Positions 19,148 through 28,091 of a stretch of DNA of 53,428 nucleotides are shown piece by piece; position 1 is the first letter of the stretch; each line of letters opens with the position of its first letter. Below the pieces are notes generated by a model. It did not search any database, was not told where the DNA came from, and worked only from the letters and a program-made list of their open reading frames with translations. This DNA comes from Polymorphobacter multimanifer. Lineage in GTDB: Bacteria; Pseudomonadota; Alphaproteobacteria; Sphingomonadales; Sphingomonadaceae. The position numbers were made by a program, and so were the translations under genes. The stretch lies in the NCBI RefSeq assembly GCF_014205635.1, contig NZ_JACIIV010000024.1, positions 1 through 53,428 of the forward strand, read 5' to 3'.

Positions 19148-19747
19148 ATGTTGACCGAACTGCTCGACATGGCCGGAGTGGCGGTGTTTGCCATCTCCGG
19201 CGCGCTGGCGGCAGCACGGGCGCGGCAGACCATCGTGACCTTCGCGTTTTTCGCCGCGGTGACGGGTGTGGGCGGGGGCACGTTGCGGGATCTGCTGATC
19301 GGGGCGCCGGTGTTCTGGGTCGGGCGGTCCGACTATCTTGGTGTCTCCCTGGTGGCGGCGGCGGCGGTGTGGCTCATCCGCGCCGAGCGCTGGCCGCTGG
19401 CCGCGCTGCTGTGGTTCGATGCCATCGGCATGGCGGCCTATGCGGTGATCGGCGCCGACAAGGCGCTGGGCTATGGCCTCCCTGCCCTGCCGGCAATCGT
19501 GATGGGGGTGCTGACCGCCAGCTTCGGCGGGATCATCCGCGATGTGCTGGCGGGCGAGCCTTCGATCCTGTTGCGACCGGAGATCTATGTGTCGGCCGCC
19601 GCACTCGGTGCCACGGTGCATGTGGGTGCGGTTTTCCTCGGCGCGCCGCTGCCACTGGCGGCGGGGCTGGGCGTGGCGGCGGGCTTCACGCTGCGCGCGC
19701 TGGCGATTGCGCGCGGGTTGAAGCTGCCGGGCTATGGGCGGGACTGA
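19148..19747 (+). CDS. TRIC-type / UPF0126 (YadS-like) membrane protein
   Basis: 199 residues with six to seven helices arranged as two inverted three-helix repeats. Each repeat contains the glycine-rich kinked motif of this family: GVGGGTLRDLLIG in the first and ASFGGIIRDVLAGE in the second. Bacterial and archaeal TRIC homologues form trimeric potassium-permeable channels; some members have been linked to glycine uptake. ATG 19148 lies just after the lpd stop, so it may ride on the TCA transcript. Its last 16 bases overlap the convergent sppA 3' end. Confidence 0.9.
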   Translation: MLTELLDMAGVAVFAISGALAAARARQTIVTFAFFAAVTGVGGGTLRDLLIGAPVFWVGRSDYLGVSLVAAAAVWLIRAERWPLAALLWFDAIGMAAYAVIGADKALGYGLPALPAIVMGVLTASFGGIIRDVLAGEPSILLRPEIYVSAAALGATVHVGAVFLGAPLPLAAGLGVAAGFTLRALAIARGLKLPGYGRD

Positions 19748-21630
19748 AGCGCCCCCGACGCCAGTGCCTTCATCGCGGTCTCGACGCCGGCTGCCTTGGC
19801 GGGGCGCGGCGAGCCCATGCCGGCGCATTCGAGGCAAGTGGCGCGCATGGTGGCGCCGGTGCCGAGGGACTGGACATCGCCGAGCATGGCCAGCGCCCGC
19901 ATCCGGCTGCGCGACGCGAGCGTTGCCCAGGGGTCGGTTGCCACTGCGGCGTCGCCGGGACCGAACAGGCTTTCGAGCAGAGCCGAGACGGGTGAGCGCG
20001 CAGTCTCGATATCGACGGTTCGCACTTTGCCGTCGCTCTTGATGCCGGCGCGGCGGGCAGCTTCCGCGATGGCCATGTCGAGGCCGCCGAGCTCGTCGAC
20101 GAGCTTGAGCTTGAGGGCAGTGCTGCCGGTCCAGACCCGGCCCTGGCCGATACGATCGACCTCGGCCACCGGCAGGTTGCGCGACGTGGCGACCATGCTG
20201 ATGAAGCGGCCATAAATGTCTTCGACCGAGATCTGCAGCAGCTGGCGGGTCTCGCTGCCGAGGCCGCGAAGCAGGTCGGGCTCGCCCGAATAGGGGGTGG
20301 ACTTGACGCCGTCGCGGCCGATGCCGAGCGCCTCGAGGGCGCGGGGGAAGGTGGGGAGCACCGCGAAGACGCCGATCGAGCCGGTGACGGTGCTCGGCTC
20401 CGCATAGATGCGGTCGGCGGCGGTGGCGACCCAATAGCCGCCCGATGCCGCCACCGGGCCCATCGAGGCGATGATGGGCAGCCCCGATTCCTTGGCCGTG
20501 GTGATGGCGCGGCGGATCTCCTCGCTCGCGAGCACCGAGCCGCCGGGCGAATCGATGCGGACGACAAGCGCCTTGAGGTCGTTGTTGCTGGCGAGGGCTT
20601 CCTTGACGGCATCGGCGATGCTGGTGCCGCCGGCAGTGCCGCGTGGTGCCTCGCCATCGACGATTTCGCCGCTCACATAGAGAACGCCGACAGCCGGGCC
20701 GGTACCGGTCACCAGCGAGCGGTTGGCGCGCGAATAGGCGCCCAGCGTGGTCGCCTTGAAGGGATAGGGCTCGTTGGCATCGGCCTCGCCGAGCTTCTCG
20801 ACAAGGGCGGCTTCGAAATCGGTGCGGCTGCCGAGGACATCGACGAGCCCGGCTGCGCGTGCGGCCTCGGCCTGGTTGCCCTTTGTGGCGGCGATGCGCT
20901 GCGGGAGGGCCCGCAGCCAGGCATCGATATCGGCGGCCGGACGTGCGGCCCGGGTATCGGCCTTCCAGCCGGCCCAGATGCCATCGACGAGTGCTTGGTC
21001 GGCTGCGCGGGCTTCGGGCGAGGCATCGTTGCGGACAAAGGGCTCGACCGCGGCCTTGTAGGTGCCGACGCGGAACAGCTCGATGTCCACATTGAGCTTT
21101 TCCAGTGCCCTGGCGAAATAGAGACCCGTGCTGCCGGGGCCGGAGACGAGCACGCCGCCGAACGGATTGAGCCAGACGCGATCGGCGCGGGCAGCGAGAT
21201 AATAGCTGTCGTCGGTGTAGGCGGTGGCATAGGCCTCGATCGGCTTGCCGGATTTCCTGAACGCCGTGAGCGCGCGGCCAATAGCTTGCAGATTGGCCTG
21301 ACCGCTGCCGATGAAGGTATCGAGATCGAGCACCAGCGTGCTGATCCGATTGTCGGAAGCGGCATTGTCGATCGCGATGACGACATCGCGCACCTGGATC
21401 TCGCGCAGGCCACGGCTGCCGAGGAGCGCCTGGGTCGGATCCTGCTCGCTCGCCTGATCGACGATCACGCCTTCGAGATTGAGGACCAGCGCACCGCCGC
21501 CGGGCACGGTGACGGCCGTGCTCTGGCTGAGCACCGCCCAGAGGATTCCGAAGAAGATGAGCAGCAGCAACAGGACCAGAAGGTCCTTCACGCCGACCAG
21601 GAAGCGCCACGTGCCGCGCGCAAAACTCAT
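19732..21630 (-). CDS. sppA: Signal peptide peptidase SppA, 67 kDa type (protease IV)
   Basis: Membrane-anchored serine protease that degrades cleaved signal peptides, 632 residues. One N-terminal membrane helix (about 13-34), then two tandem ClpP-like domains. The Ser-Lys dyad is split between them as in E. coli SppA: Lys192 in GTYKAAVEPF of the first domain and Ser396 in GPVAASGGYW of the second. DSPGGSVLASEEI is the conserved substrate-groove segment. The C-terminal tail (about 560-632) is extended and includes CLECAG, a possible metal or disulfide pair. ATG 21630 fits the short cytosolic start before the helix. Confidence 0.95.
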   Translation of the reverse strand: MSFARGTWRFLVGVKDLLVLLLLLIFFGILWAVLSQSTAVTVPGGGALVLNLEGVIVDQASEQDPTQALLGSRGLREIQVRDVVIAIDNAASDNRISTLVLDLDTFIGSGQANLQAIGRALTAFRKSGKPIEAYATAYTDDSYYLAARADRVWLNPFGGVLVSGPGSTGLYFARALEKLNVDIELFRVGTYKAAVEPFVRNDASPEARAADQALVDGIWAGWKADTRAARPAADIDAWLRALPQRIAATKGNQAEAARAAGLVDVLGSRTDFEAALVEKLGEADANEPYPFKATTLGAYSRANRSLVTGTGPAVGVLYVSGEIVDGEAPRGTAGGTSIADAVKEALASNNDLKALVVRIDSPGGSVLASEEIRRAITTAKESGLPIIASMGPVAASGGYWVATAADRIYAEPSTVTGSIGVFAVLPTFPRALEALGIGRDGVKSTPYSGEPDLLRGLGSETRQLLQISVEDIYGRFISMVATSRNLPVAEVDRIGQGRVWTGSTALKLKLVDELGGLDMAIAEAARRAGIKSDGKVRTVDIETARSPVSALLESLFGPGDAAVATDPWATLASRSRMRALAMLGDVQSLGTGATMRATCLECAGMGSPRPAKAAGVETAMKALASGALQSRP

Positions 21631-21733
21631 GAGGGTGCCTTAAGACTGAACAGGATGCGACCAATATAGGGTGCGGCGTCGGGCCCACAAGCGGGGCAGC
21701 CGGTCGCGGCGCACGATTGCCGATCGCTCGGCG

Positions 21734-22756
21734 CTACTGGAAATCGAGCTCGATGACCTGGGTGGGGGTGGCGCGGCAAAAGGCGCCGATGGTGCGCTTC
21801 TCGTCGGGCCAGCTGCCATCGAGGCGGAAGCGGAACCGATAGCCGCCGTTGCCGGGCTCGATCTCCTGCATCTCTGAAAGCGCGATGGCGGTGCCGCCGG
21901 TGGCGCCGATCTGGCGCGCGGCTTCGGCGAGGCAGGTCTGGAATGCCGGGCGCGCTGCCGATGGCACGGCGGCGAGATTGACGTCGATGCTGGCCGGGCC
22001 GCTGCCACCGCCATTGGCCGGGCCGGCGGGGAGCGGACCCGCCTCGGGCATCGTGGCGGCATCCGGGGTCTTTTTCCGGGTGGCCGCGGCGATGATGGCG
22101 GCGAGCCCCGCGGCGACCGCGACACCACCGATGATGGCGCCCGTGGATGGGCCGCCGCCGCCCTGATCGGGCTGCGGGCCCGCGCCGCGCACCAGGAACT
22201 CGGCGCGGCAGCCGCGATCGACCCAGATCTCGTTGTCTTGCCAGCCCCAGTTGCCGCGGCTGCAATTGCCGCCCAGCACGCGGCTTATCTGAACGCCACC
22301 GCGCGCATCGGCGCGACAGCTCTGGCGACGGTTGTTGCGCGATTCGCAGCGGACGGTGCCGGTCTGCCAGTTGTTGTTGCCGCCCCAGTTGTTGCCGCCG
22401 CCATTGCCACCCTGCCAGCCGCCGCCCCAATTGCCACCGTTGTTTCCGCCGCTGCCGCCAAAGCCGTTGCTGCGCACGCCGAATTCGGCGCGGCAACCGT
22501 TTCGCACCCACACGGCGTCGGTGCGATAGCCCCAGTTGTTGCGTCCACAATTGCCGCCGAGCACGCGGAGAAGATCGGCGCCGCCGCCGGCATCGGCGCG
22601 GCATTCACGGTAGCGGTTGCCGCTCGACGAGCAGGTGATGGTGCGATCATATTGGCTGTTGTTCCAGCGGCGCTCGTCATTCTGTTGCGCCATCGCGGGC
22701 GGCAGCGGTGCCATTGCGAGCAGTGCCGTCCAGCCGATCAGCCCCCGTATCGTCAT
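21734..22756 (-). CDS. Exported DUF3011-type protein with two Cys-rich repeats
   Basis: 340 residues from ATG 22756 (TTGGGGGCGAAG upstream). Signal peptide ends at PPAMAQQ. Two copies of a roughly 50-residue DUF3011-like unit follow: one from TITCSSSGNRYRECRADAG to VRNGCRAEFGV, one from TVRCESRNNRRQSCRADARG to VDRGCRAEFLV. Each has four Cys and an LGGNC core. They are separated by a Gly/Asn/Trp-rich low-complexity linker. One membrane helix (TGAIIGGVAVAAGLAAIIAAA) precedes a C-terminal domain of about 110 residues. DUF3011 proteins are thought to be lectin-like envelope proteins, but function is unproven. Cys pairs imply disulfides in the periplasm. Confidence 0.85.
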   Translation of the reverse strand: MTIRGLIGWTALLAMAPLPPAMAQQNDERRWNNSQYDRTITCSSSGNRYRECRADAGGGADLLRVLGGNCGRNNWGYRTDAVWVRNGCRAEFGVRSNGFGGSGGNNGGNWGGGWQGGNGGGNNWGGNNNWQTGTVRCESRNNRRQSCRADARGGVQISRVLGGNCSRGNWGWQDNEIWVDRGCRAEFLVRGAGPQPDQGGGGPSTGAIIGGVAVAAGLAAIIAAATRKKTPDAATMPEAGPLPAGPANGGGSGPASIDVNLAAVPSAARPAFQTCLAEAARQIGATGGTAIALSEMQEIEPGNGGYRFRFRLDGSWPDEKRTIGAFCRATPTQVIELDFQ

Positions 22757-22817
22757 CTTCGCCCCCAAGGCATGTGTTCCGGCAATTGTGCCGAACCGCC
22801 CTTTGCGAGTCGAGAGG

Positions 22818-23684
22818 CTAAAGCCGGACCCGCTGCGCGCCGGCGGCATCGACGATGAAGTGCCAGGCGACGCGGCCCGAGCGCGCACCCCGGCCGGCGG
22901 CGAAGGCGAGAGCGGCAGCAGGATCGAAGGCGAGGCCGTGCGCTGCGGCATAGGCCGAGCACATGGCGAGATAGGTCGGCTGGTCGCAATTGTGGAAGCC
23001 CAGCCGTAGCCCGAAACGGTCCGCCAGGGCCAGCTGGTCGTCGCGGGTGTCTCTTGGATTTGCATCGGGGGGGTTGGCATCGTCCGCATCGGCGGCGGCG
23101 AGCGTGCTCGGCAGCAGGTGGCGGCGATTGCTCGTCACCATCAGCCGCACCTGCTCGGGACGCGCCTCGATGCCGCCATCGAGGAGCGCGCGCAGGGCGT
23201 GGACCTCGGCACCCGAGGCATCGAAGGCGAGATCGTCGAGGAAGACGGTGAAGGGGCGATCGATATCGGCGAGCCGCTCGAACAGCCGGGCCAGCCCGGC
23301 GACATCCTCGCGTGCGACCTGGACGAGCGCCACCGGCCCGGAAGCGGCGTCGGTTGCCGCGGCATGGACGGCGCGGACGAGCGAGCTCTTGCCCATGCCG
23401 CGCGCACCCCAGAGCAGGACATCGTGCGCCGGAAGTCCGGCGCCGTGGCGGCGGACATTCTCGACAAGGGCGGCGCGCTGCGCATCGACGCCCTGGAACA
23501 GTGCGAGGGGCGTGGTGCGTGGTCGTGGCACCCGGCGCAGCGCGCCTTCGCTCCAGACGAACCAGTCACCCTCCGCCGGATCGGCGCCGCGTGCCACTGG
23601 CGGGGCAAGGCCCGCGGCGAGCGCCTGCACGGCGGCGGCGATCCGGGCCAGAGACTGGGCAAGGGCTGCTTGACTGTCGTTCAT
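22818..23684 (-). CDS. DUF815-family AAA+ ATPase
   Basis: About 288 residues from ATG 23684. Walker A WGARGMGKSSLVRAVHA, Walker B FTVFLDDLAFD, and a sensor-1-like LMVTSNRRHLLP. An ALADRFGLRLGFHNCDQPTYLAM stretch corresponds to the conserved DRFGL...F..P.Q..YL block of DUF815 proteins. These soluble ATPases are widespread in proteobacteria, and their substrate is not established. Translation could also begin further upstream (ATG 23783), but that would add a Cys-rich leader reading into the yajC promoter region. Divergent from yajC. Confidence 0.88.
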   Translation of the reverse strand: MNDSQAALAQSLARIAAAVQALAAGLAPPVARGADPAEGDWFVWSEGALRRVPRPRTTPLALFQGVDAQRAALVENVRRHGAGLPAHDVLLWGARGMGKSSLVRAVHAAATDAASGPVALVQVAREDVAGLARLFERLADIDRPFTVFLDDLAFDASGAEVHALRALLDGGIEARPEQVRLMVTSNRRHLLPSTLAAADADDANPPDANPRDTRDDQLALADRFGLRLGFHNCDQPTYLAMCSAYAAAHGLAFDPAAALAFAAGRGARSGRVAWHFIVDAAGAQRVRL

Positions 23685-23781
23685 CAGCAACCCGGTGCCA
23701 CGGTTGCGAGGCTGCTTGCAACCCGCTAGAGCCACCCCATATCGCGCTGCACCACAGCCGCAACGAAGAAAGCTGCTCCTC

Positions 23782-24135
23782 ATGTTTTCAACCCCGGCCT
23801 ATGCCCAGGCTGCCGGTGCCGCCAGCACCGACCCGATGGTGATGATCATCGGCTTCGCCCCCTATCTCGCCATTTTCGCGATCTTCTACTTCCTGCTGAT
23901 CCGCCCGCAGCAGCAGCGGGTGAAATCGCACCGCGCGATGGTGGATGCCGTGGCCAAGGGCGATGAGGTGGTGACCGGTGGCGGCATCATCGGCAAGGCG
24001 ATGAAGGTTGAGGGCACCGAAGTCGAAGTCGAGGTGGCGAGTGGCGTGAAGCTGCGGGTGCTGAAGGCGACGCTTGCCGATGTGCGCAAGCCGGGCGCTG
24101 CTGTCGGATCCAACGCGACCGCCGCCAAGGCCTGA
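23782..24135 (+). CDS. yajC: Sec translocon accessory subunit YajC
   Basis: 117-residue bitopic inner-membrane protein of the SecDF-YajC complex. A single helix (MVMIIGFAPYLAIFAIFYFLLI) is followed by the family signature RPQQQRVKSHRAMVDAVAKGDEVVTGGGIIG. ATG 23782 follows AAGAAAGCTGCTCCTC. Genes yajC, secD and secF are separated by 5 and 10 bases, one operon. Confidence 0.96.
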   Translation: MFSTPAYAQAAGAASTDPMVMIIGFAPYLAIFAIFYFLLIRPQQQRVKSHRAMVDAVAKGDEVVTGGGIIGKAMKVEGTEVEVEVASGVKLRVLKATLADVRKPGAAVGSNATAAKA

Positions 24136-24140
24136 CGCGC

Positions 24141-25721
24141 TTGCTCGACTTTCCCAAATGGAAGATCTGGACGATCGCCGCCACGCTGCTGGCGGGGCTG
24201 ATCTTCGCCATGCCGAATTTCGTTCCGGCGAGTGCCTGGCCCGAGCCGCTGCCGCAGGGCCAGCTCAACCTGGGGCTCGACCTGCGCGGTGGCTCGCACC
24301 TCATGCTCGAGGCCACCGCCGATGATGTGCTGAAGGCGCGGCTCGAAGCGCTGGAGGAAACGGTGCGCACCGAGCTTCGCATTGCAGAGGGCGGCGCCAT
24401 CGCCTTTACCGACCTGTCGCAAGGACGGGACCGGGTGAGCCTGACGGTGACCAATGCCGCCGATCTCGACCGCGCCCTTTCGGTGCTGCGGCGGGTTTCG
24501 ACGCCGGTGGGGGGCATTACCGGCACCCGCGAGACCGAGGTGAGCAACAACGGCCCGCGGATCACGCTGCAGGCAACGCAGGCCGGTGTGGCGCTGGCGG
24601 TGGACAGTGCGATGGCACAGGCGGTGGAAGTGATCCGCCGCCGCATCGACGAGCTCGGCACGCGCGAGCCCAACATCATTCGCCAGGGCACCAACCGCAT
24701 CGTCGTGCAGGTGCCCGGGCTGCAGGACCCCGATGCGCTGAAATCATTGATCGGCAAGACCGCCAAGCTCGAGTTCAAGCTCGTCGATGTCGACGCCGAT
24801 CCGGCGCTGGTGGCCGAGGGGCGGGCGCCTCCGGGAAGCCAGATATTGCCGAGCATCGAAGGCGGCACGGTTGTGGTGAAGCGCCGCGCGATCATCACCG
24901 GGGACCAGCTGATCGACAGCCAGGTGAGCACCAACGAGAATGGCCAGCCGGCGGTGAGCTTCCGTTTCGACAGCACTGGCGGGCGGCGCTTCGCGCAGGC
25001 GACACAGGCCAATGTGGGGCGGCCGTTCGCGATCATCCTCGACAATACGGTGATCTCGGCGCCGAGCATCAACGAGCCGATTCTGGGCGGCTCGGGCATC
25101 ATTTCGGGCAGCTATACGGTGGCGACCGCCAACGAGCTGGCGATCCTGCTGCGCTCGGGCAAGCTGCCGGTGGAGCTGAAGGTTGTCGAGGAGCGCACTG
25201 TCGGCCCCGATCTGGGGGCGGACAGCATTCGTGCCGGCGCCATTGCCAGCGTGCTGGCGACCATCTTCGTGGCGGTGTTCATGATCATCACCTATGGCCG
25301 CTTCGGCGTCTATTCGGTGGTGGCGCTGATTGCCAATGGCGTGCTGGTGATGGCGATCATGTCGGGCCTCGGCGCCACGCTTACCTTGCCCGGCATTGCC
25401 GGCTTCGTGTTGACGGTGGGGGCGGCGGTGGATGCCAATGTGCTCATCAACGAGCGCATCCGCGAGGAACTGCGGCGTGGGCGCGCTGTGGTGGGGGCGG
25501 TCGAGACGGGGTACCGCGAGGCTTCGCGCACAATCTTCGATGCCAATGTGACCAATGTGATTGCCGCTGCGATCATGTTCGCCTTCGGATCGGGGCCGGT
25601 GAAGGGCTTTGCCGTGGTGCTGACGATCGGAATCATCACCTCGGTGTTCACCGCGGTGACGATCACCCGGTTGATGGTCGCGGGCTGGCTGCGCAGCCGG
25701 CCGAAGTCGCTGGTGCTGTGA
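24141..25721 (+). CDS. secD: Protein translocase subunit SecD
   Basis: Proton-motive-force-driven Sec accessory subunit, 526 residues. First helix (WTIAATLLAGLIFAMP), then the D1 motif GLDLRGGSHLMLE, a large periplasmic P1 domain, and a C-terminal five-helix bundle with GAAVDANVLINERIREELR and GFAVVLTIGIITSVFTAV. The start is a TTG at 24141, the only reasonable initiator between the yajC stop and the conserved LDFPKWK opening; no strong ribosome site is seen, which suggests coupling to yajC. Confidence 0.96.
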   Translation: MLDFPKWKIWTIAATLLAGLIFAMPNFVPASAWPEPLPQGQLNLGLDLRGGSHLMLEATADDVLKARLEALEETVRTELRIAEGGAIAFTDLSQGRDRVSLTVTNAADLDRALSVLRRVSTPVGGITGTRETEVSNNGPRITLQATQAGVALAVDSAMAQAVEVIRRRIDELGTREPNIIRQGTNRIVVQVPGLQDPDALKSLIGKTAKLEFKLVDVDADPALVAEGRAPPGSQILPSIEGGTVVVKRRAIITGDQLIDSQVSTNENGQPAVSFRFDSTGGRRFAQATQANVGRPFAIILDNTVISAPSINEPILGGSGIISGSYTVATANELAILLRSGKLPVELKVVEERTVGPDLGADSIRAGAIASVLATIFVAVFMIITYGRFGVYSVVALIANGVLVMAIMSGLGATLTLPGIAGFVLTVGAAVDANVLINERIREELRRGRAVVGAVETGYREASRTIFDANVTNVIAAAIMFAFGSGPVKGFAVVLTIGIITSVFTAVTITRLMVAGWLRSRPKSLVL

Positions 25722-25731
25722 GGATCTTGTC

Positions 25732-26706
25732 ATGCGCCTGCTGAAACTCGTTCCCGACAACACCAACATCGGCTTCCTGCGCTGGCGGAACGTCGCGGTG
25801 GGCATTTCGGTGCTGATGATCATCGCGTCGTTCGCACTGGTGGCGATCCGCGGCCTCAACTTCGGCGTCGATTTTTCGGGCGGACTGATGATGGAGGTCC
25901 GCTTCGAGCAGGAAGCGCGGATCGAGGAGCTGCGGCGGACGGTCAATTCGGCCGGGGCGGGCTCGGCCTCGATCCAGACCTTCGGCGATGCCAACACCGT
26001 GTCGATCCGGCTGCCGCTGCCGCCGGGCGACGAGGCCGCGGTGCAGCGCGTGGTGACGCGAGTGCAGGACGCCGTTCGCGCCGGCAACCCCGATGCCAGC
26101 TTCCGCCGCACCGAAACCGTGTCGGGCAAGGTTTCGGGCGAACTGGTGACGGCCGGCGCGCTTGCGATCCTGTTCGCGATGATCGGGATTTCGGTCTATA
26201 TCTGGTTCCGGTTCGAGTGGCAGTTCGGGGTGGGGGCGCTGTTCGCGCTGCTCCACGACGTCGCCCTCACCCTCGGCTTCTTTGCTGTCACCCAGTATGA
26301 GTTCGATCTCAACATCGTGGCGGCGGTGCTGACAATTGTCGGCTATTCGCTCAACGATACCATCGTCGTCTATGACCGGGTGCGCGAGAATTTGCGAAAG
26401 TATCGGAAGATGGGGATGGCCGAACTGCTCGACCTGTCGCTCAACGAGACGCTGCCACGCACCATCGTCACCTCGCTGACGATGATCATCGCCTTGGCGA
26501 CGCTGGTGGCCTTCGGCGGGTCGGTGCTGTTCGGCTTCTCGGTGGCGATGCTGCTGGGCATCGGTGTGGGCACCTATTCCTCGATCTTCATCGCGGCGCC
26601 AATTCTGATCTGGCTCGGTGTCGGCCCGGGGTCGTTCCTGCCGACCGAGAGCGGGGGCGAGGGCCGGCTGAAGCCGAAGACCCGCTCGGAGCGGATCGGC
26701 GGCTAG
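25732..26706 (+). CDS. secF: Protein translocase subunit SecF
   Basis: Partner of SecD, 324 residues, six helices. The signature NFGVDFSGGLMMEVRF follows the first helix; YSLNDTIVVYDRVRENLRK and SLNETLPRTIVTSLT mark the C-terminal bundle. ATG 25732, 10 bases after secD. Transcription probably ends in the inverted-repeat region that follows (26718-26880). Confidence 0.96.
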   Translation: MRLLKLVPDNTNIGFLRWRNVAVGISVLMIIASFALVAIRGLNFGVDFSGGLMMEVRFEQEARIEELRRTVNSAGAGSASIQTFGDANTVSIRLPLPPGDEAAVQRVVTRVQDAVRAGNPDASFRRTETVSGKVSGELVTAGALAILFAMIGISVYIWFRFEWQFGVGALFALLHDVALTLGFFAVTQYEFDLNIVAAVLTIVGYSLNDTIVVYDRVRENLRKYRKMGMAELLDLSLNETLPRTIVTSLTMIIALATLVAFGGSVLFGFSVAMLLGIGVGTYSSIFIAAPILIWLGVGPGSFLPTESGGEGRLKPKTRSERIGG

Positions 26707-26717
26707 GCTTTGAGGAA

Positions 26718-26880
26718 GGGCCTCCGGCGGCTGGGGCCGCAGGCCCCAGACCCCATCAATCAGCTTTCTCAATGTGATGACGGTTGTTGCTTCTGCATGG
26801 ACCTCAAAATGGGGCCTGGGGCCTGCGGCCCCAGCCGGGCCCCATCGAAGCTTGCTTCGATGGAAACCCTACGCCGGAGG
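26718..26880. repeat. Nested inverted-repeat cluster between secF and the nitronate monooxygenase gene
   Basis: CTGGGGCCGCAGGCCCCAG (26731-26749) is itself a hairpin. Its exact reverse complement, also a hairpin, sits at 26816-26834. Flanking bases extend the match (ATGGGG.. and ..CAGCCG sides), and GCCTCCGGCG near 26720 pairs with CGCCGGAGGC near 26872. A third hairpin with 10-base arms CCATCGAAGC/GCTTCGATGG and a TT loop occupies 26842-26863. The genes on both sides converge, so the cluster is well placed as a bidirectional terminator or a REP/BIME-like repeat. No T tract. Confidence 0.75.
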
Positions 26881-26881
26881 C

Positions 26882-27847
26882 TCACTCCGCCGCCATTGCA
26901 GCAGCCACCGGCGTCCCGATCCGCGCGCGGGCGGCTTCGTACTCGCGGATGAGGCGCGCGATGAGGGCGGCGGCGGGGAGGATTTCCTTGACGGCGCCGA
27001 TGCCCTGGCCGCAGCCCCAGATATCTTTCCAGGCCTTGGCATCTGAGCTGCTGCCGCTGCCGAAGTTCATGGTGCTGATGTCGCCTTGCGGCAGCGCATT
27101 GGGGTCCATGCCGGCCGCCGCGATCGAGGGCTTGAGGTAGTTGCCGTGCACGCCGGTGAAGAGGTTGGAATAGACGATGTCATCGGCCTTGGAGTCGACG
27201 ATCATCTGCTTGTAGCCTTCGACGGCGCGGGCCTCGGCCGTGGCGATGAAGGCCGAGCCGATATAGCCGAAATCGGCTCCCATCGCTTGCGCTGCGAGGA
27301 CGGCATCGCCGGTGGCGATCGAGCCCGAGAGCGCCAGAGGGCCATCGAACCATTGGCGGATTTCCTGGATCAGCGCGAAGGGCGAAATGGTGCCGGCGTG
27401 GCCCCCTGCCCCGGCGGCCACGGCGATGAGGCCATCGGCGCCCTTCTCGATGGCCTTGCGGGCGAATTTGTCGTTGATGATGTCGTGCATCACCACGCCG
27501 CCATAGCTGTGGATGGCCTCGTTGACATCTTCGCGGGCGCCGAGCGAGGTGATGATCATCGGCACCTTGTACTTCACGCACAGCTCGAGATCGGCCATCA
27601 GCCGGTCGTTGGAGCGGTGGACGATGAGGTTGACGGCATAAGGGGCATCATCGGGGCCGAGCTCGGTGGAGAGGCGCTGCAGCCACTCCTCGAACTGGGC
27701 GAGCGGGCGGGCGTTGAGGCTGGGGAAGCTGCCGATGATGCCGGCCTTGCACTGGGCGATGACGAGCTCGGGGACCGAGATGATGAACAGCGGCGAGCCG
27801 ATGACCGGCAGCTTGAGGCGGTGGGCGAACTGGGCTGGAATCGACAT
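26882..27847 (-). CDS. Nitronate monooxygenase / 2-nitropropane dioxygenase-like FMN enzyme
   Basis: TIM-barrel flavoprotein, 321 residues, from ATG 27847 (GGGGATACC upstream). LPVIGSPLFIISVPELVIAQ is the N-terminal nitronate-monooxygenase opening. AGAGGHAG holds the candidate catalytic His, GSIATGDAVLAAQAMGADFGYIGSAF is the FMN phosphate-binding strand-loop, and DIWGCGQGIGAVKEI is the C-terminal motif. It probably oxidises nitronates such as propionate-3-nitronate to aldehyde plus nitrite; some homologues are enoyl reductases, so the substrate is inferred. Confidence 0.9.
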   Translation of the reverse strand: MSIPAQFAHRLKLPVIGSPLFIISVPELVIAQCKAGIIGSFPSLNARPLAQFEEWLQRLSTELGPDDAPYAVNLIVHRSNDRLMADLELCVKYKVPMIITSLGAREDVNEAIHSYGGVVMHDIINDKFARKAIEKGADGLIAVAAGAGGHAGTISPFALIQEIRQWFDGPLALSGSIATGDAVLAAQAMGADFGYIGSAFIATAEARAVEGYKQMIVDSKADDIVYSNLFTGVHGNYLKPSIAAAGMDPNALPQGDISTMNFGSGSSSDAKAWKDIWGCGQGIGAVKEILPAAALIARLIREYEAARARIGTPVAAAMAAE

Positions 27848-27990
27848 GATGGTATCCCCGAATGATCTCCGCGCCATGGCTAGGCGGGCACGCAAGGCTT
27901 GGCAAGCTGGCCAAAATGGCGTGACGGTTGACCGCGCCGCAGCCGCATCCTATAGCGCCGCTTCCCCGCGCGGGTGCGCCATTCTGGTAT

Positions 27991-28067
27991 GGCGGAGTAG
28001 CTCAGTTGGTTAGAGCACGGGAATCATAATCCTGGGGTCGGGGGTTCAAATCCCTCCTCCGCTACCA
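27991..28067 (+). tRNA. tRNA-Met (CAU anticodon, elongator type)
   Basis: 77 bases including an encoded CCA. Acceptor GGCGGAG/CTCCGCT (G1:U72 wobble), D arm GCTC...GAGC, anticodon stem CGGGA/TCCTG with loop ATCATAA and anticodon CAT at 28025-28027, T arm GGGGG TTCAAAT CCCTC. The first base pair is G:U and the anticodon stem lacks the three consecutive G:C pairs of initiator tRNA, so it is an elongator; a lysidine-modified Ile-CAU tRNA is less likely because the body matches alphaproteobacterial elongator tRNA-Met. Confidence 0.95.
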
Positions 28068-28091
28068 CGCGCAGAATGGAGAGGCCCGGAT

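Noticed and set aside
19100-21688. 862-codon minus-strand frame overlapping sppA and the TRIC gene
   Set aside because: The frame is Arg/Gln-rich without any family motif, whereas the overlapping sppA frame carries the catalytic Lys/Ser dyad.
27991-28067. tRNA-Ile (CAU, lysidine type)
   Set aside because: The body matches alphaproteobacterial elongator tRNA-Met; tRNA-Ile2 bodies differ in acceptor and D arms.
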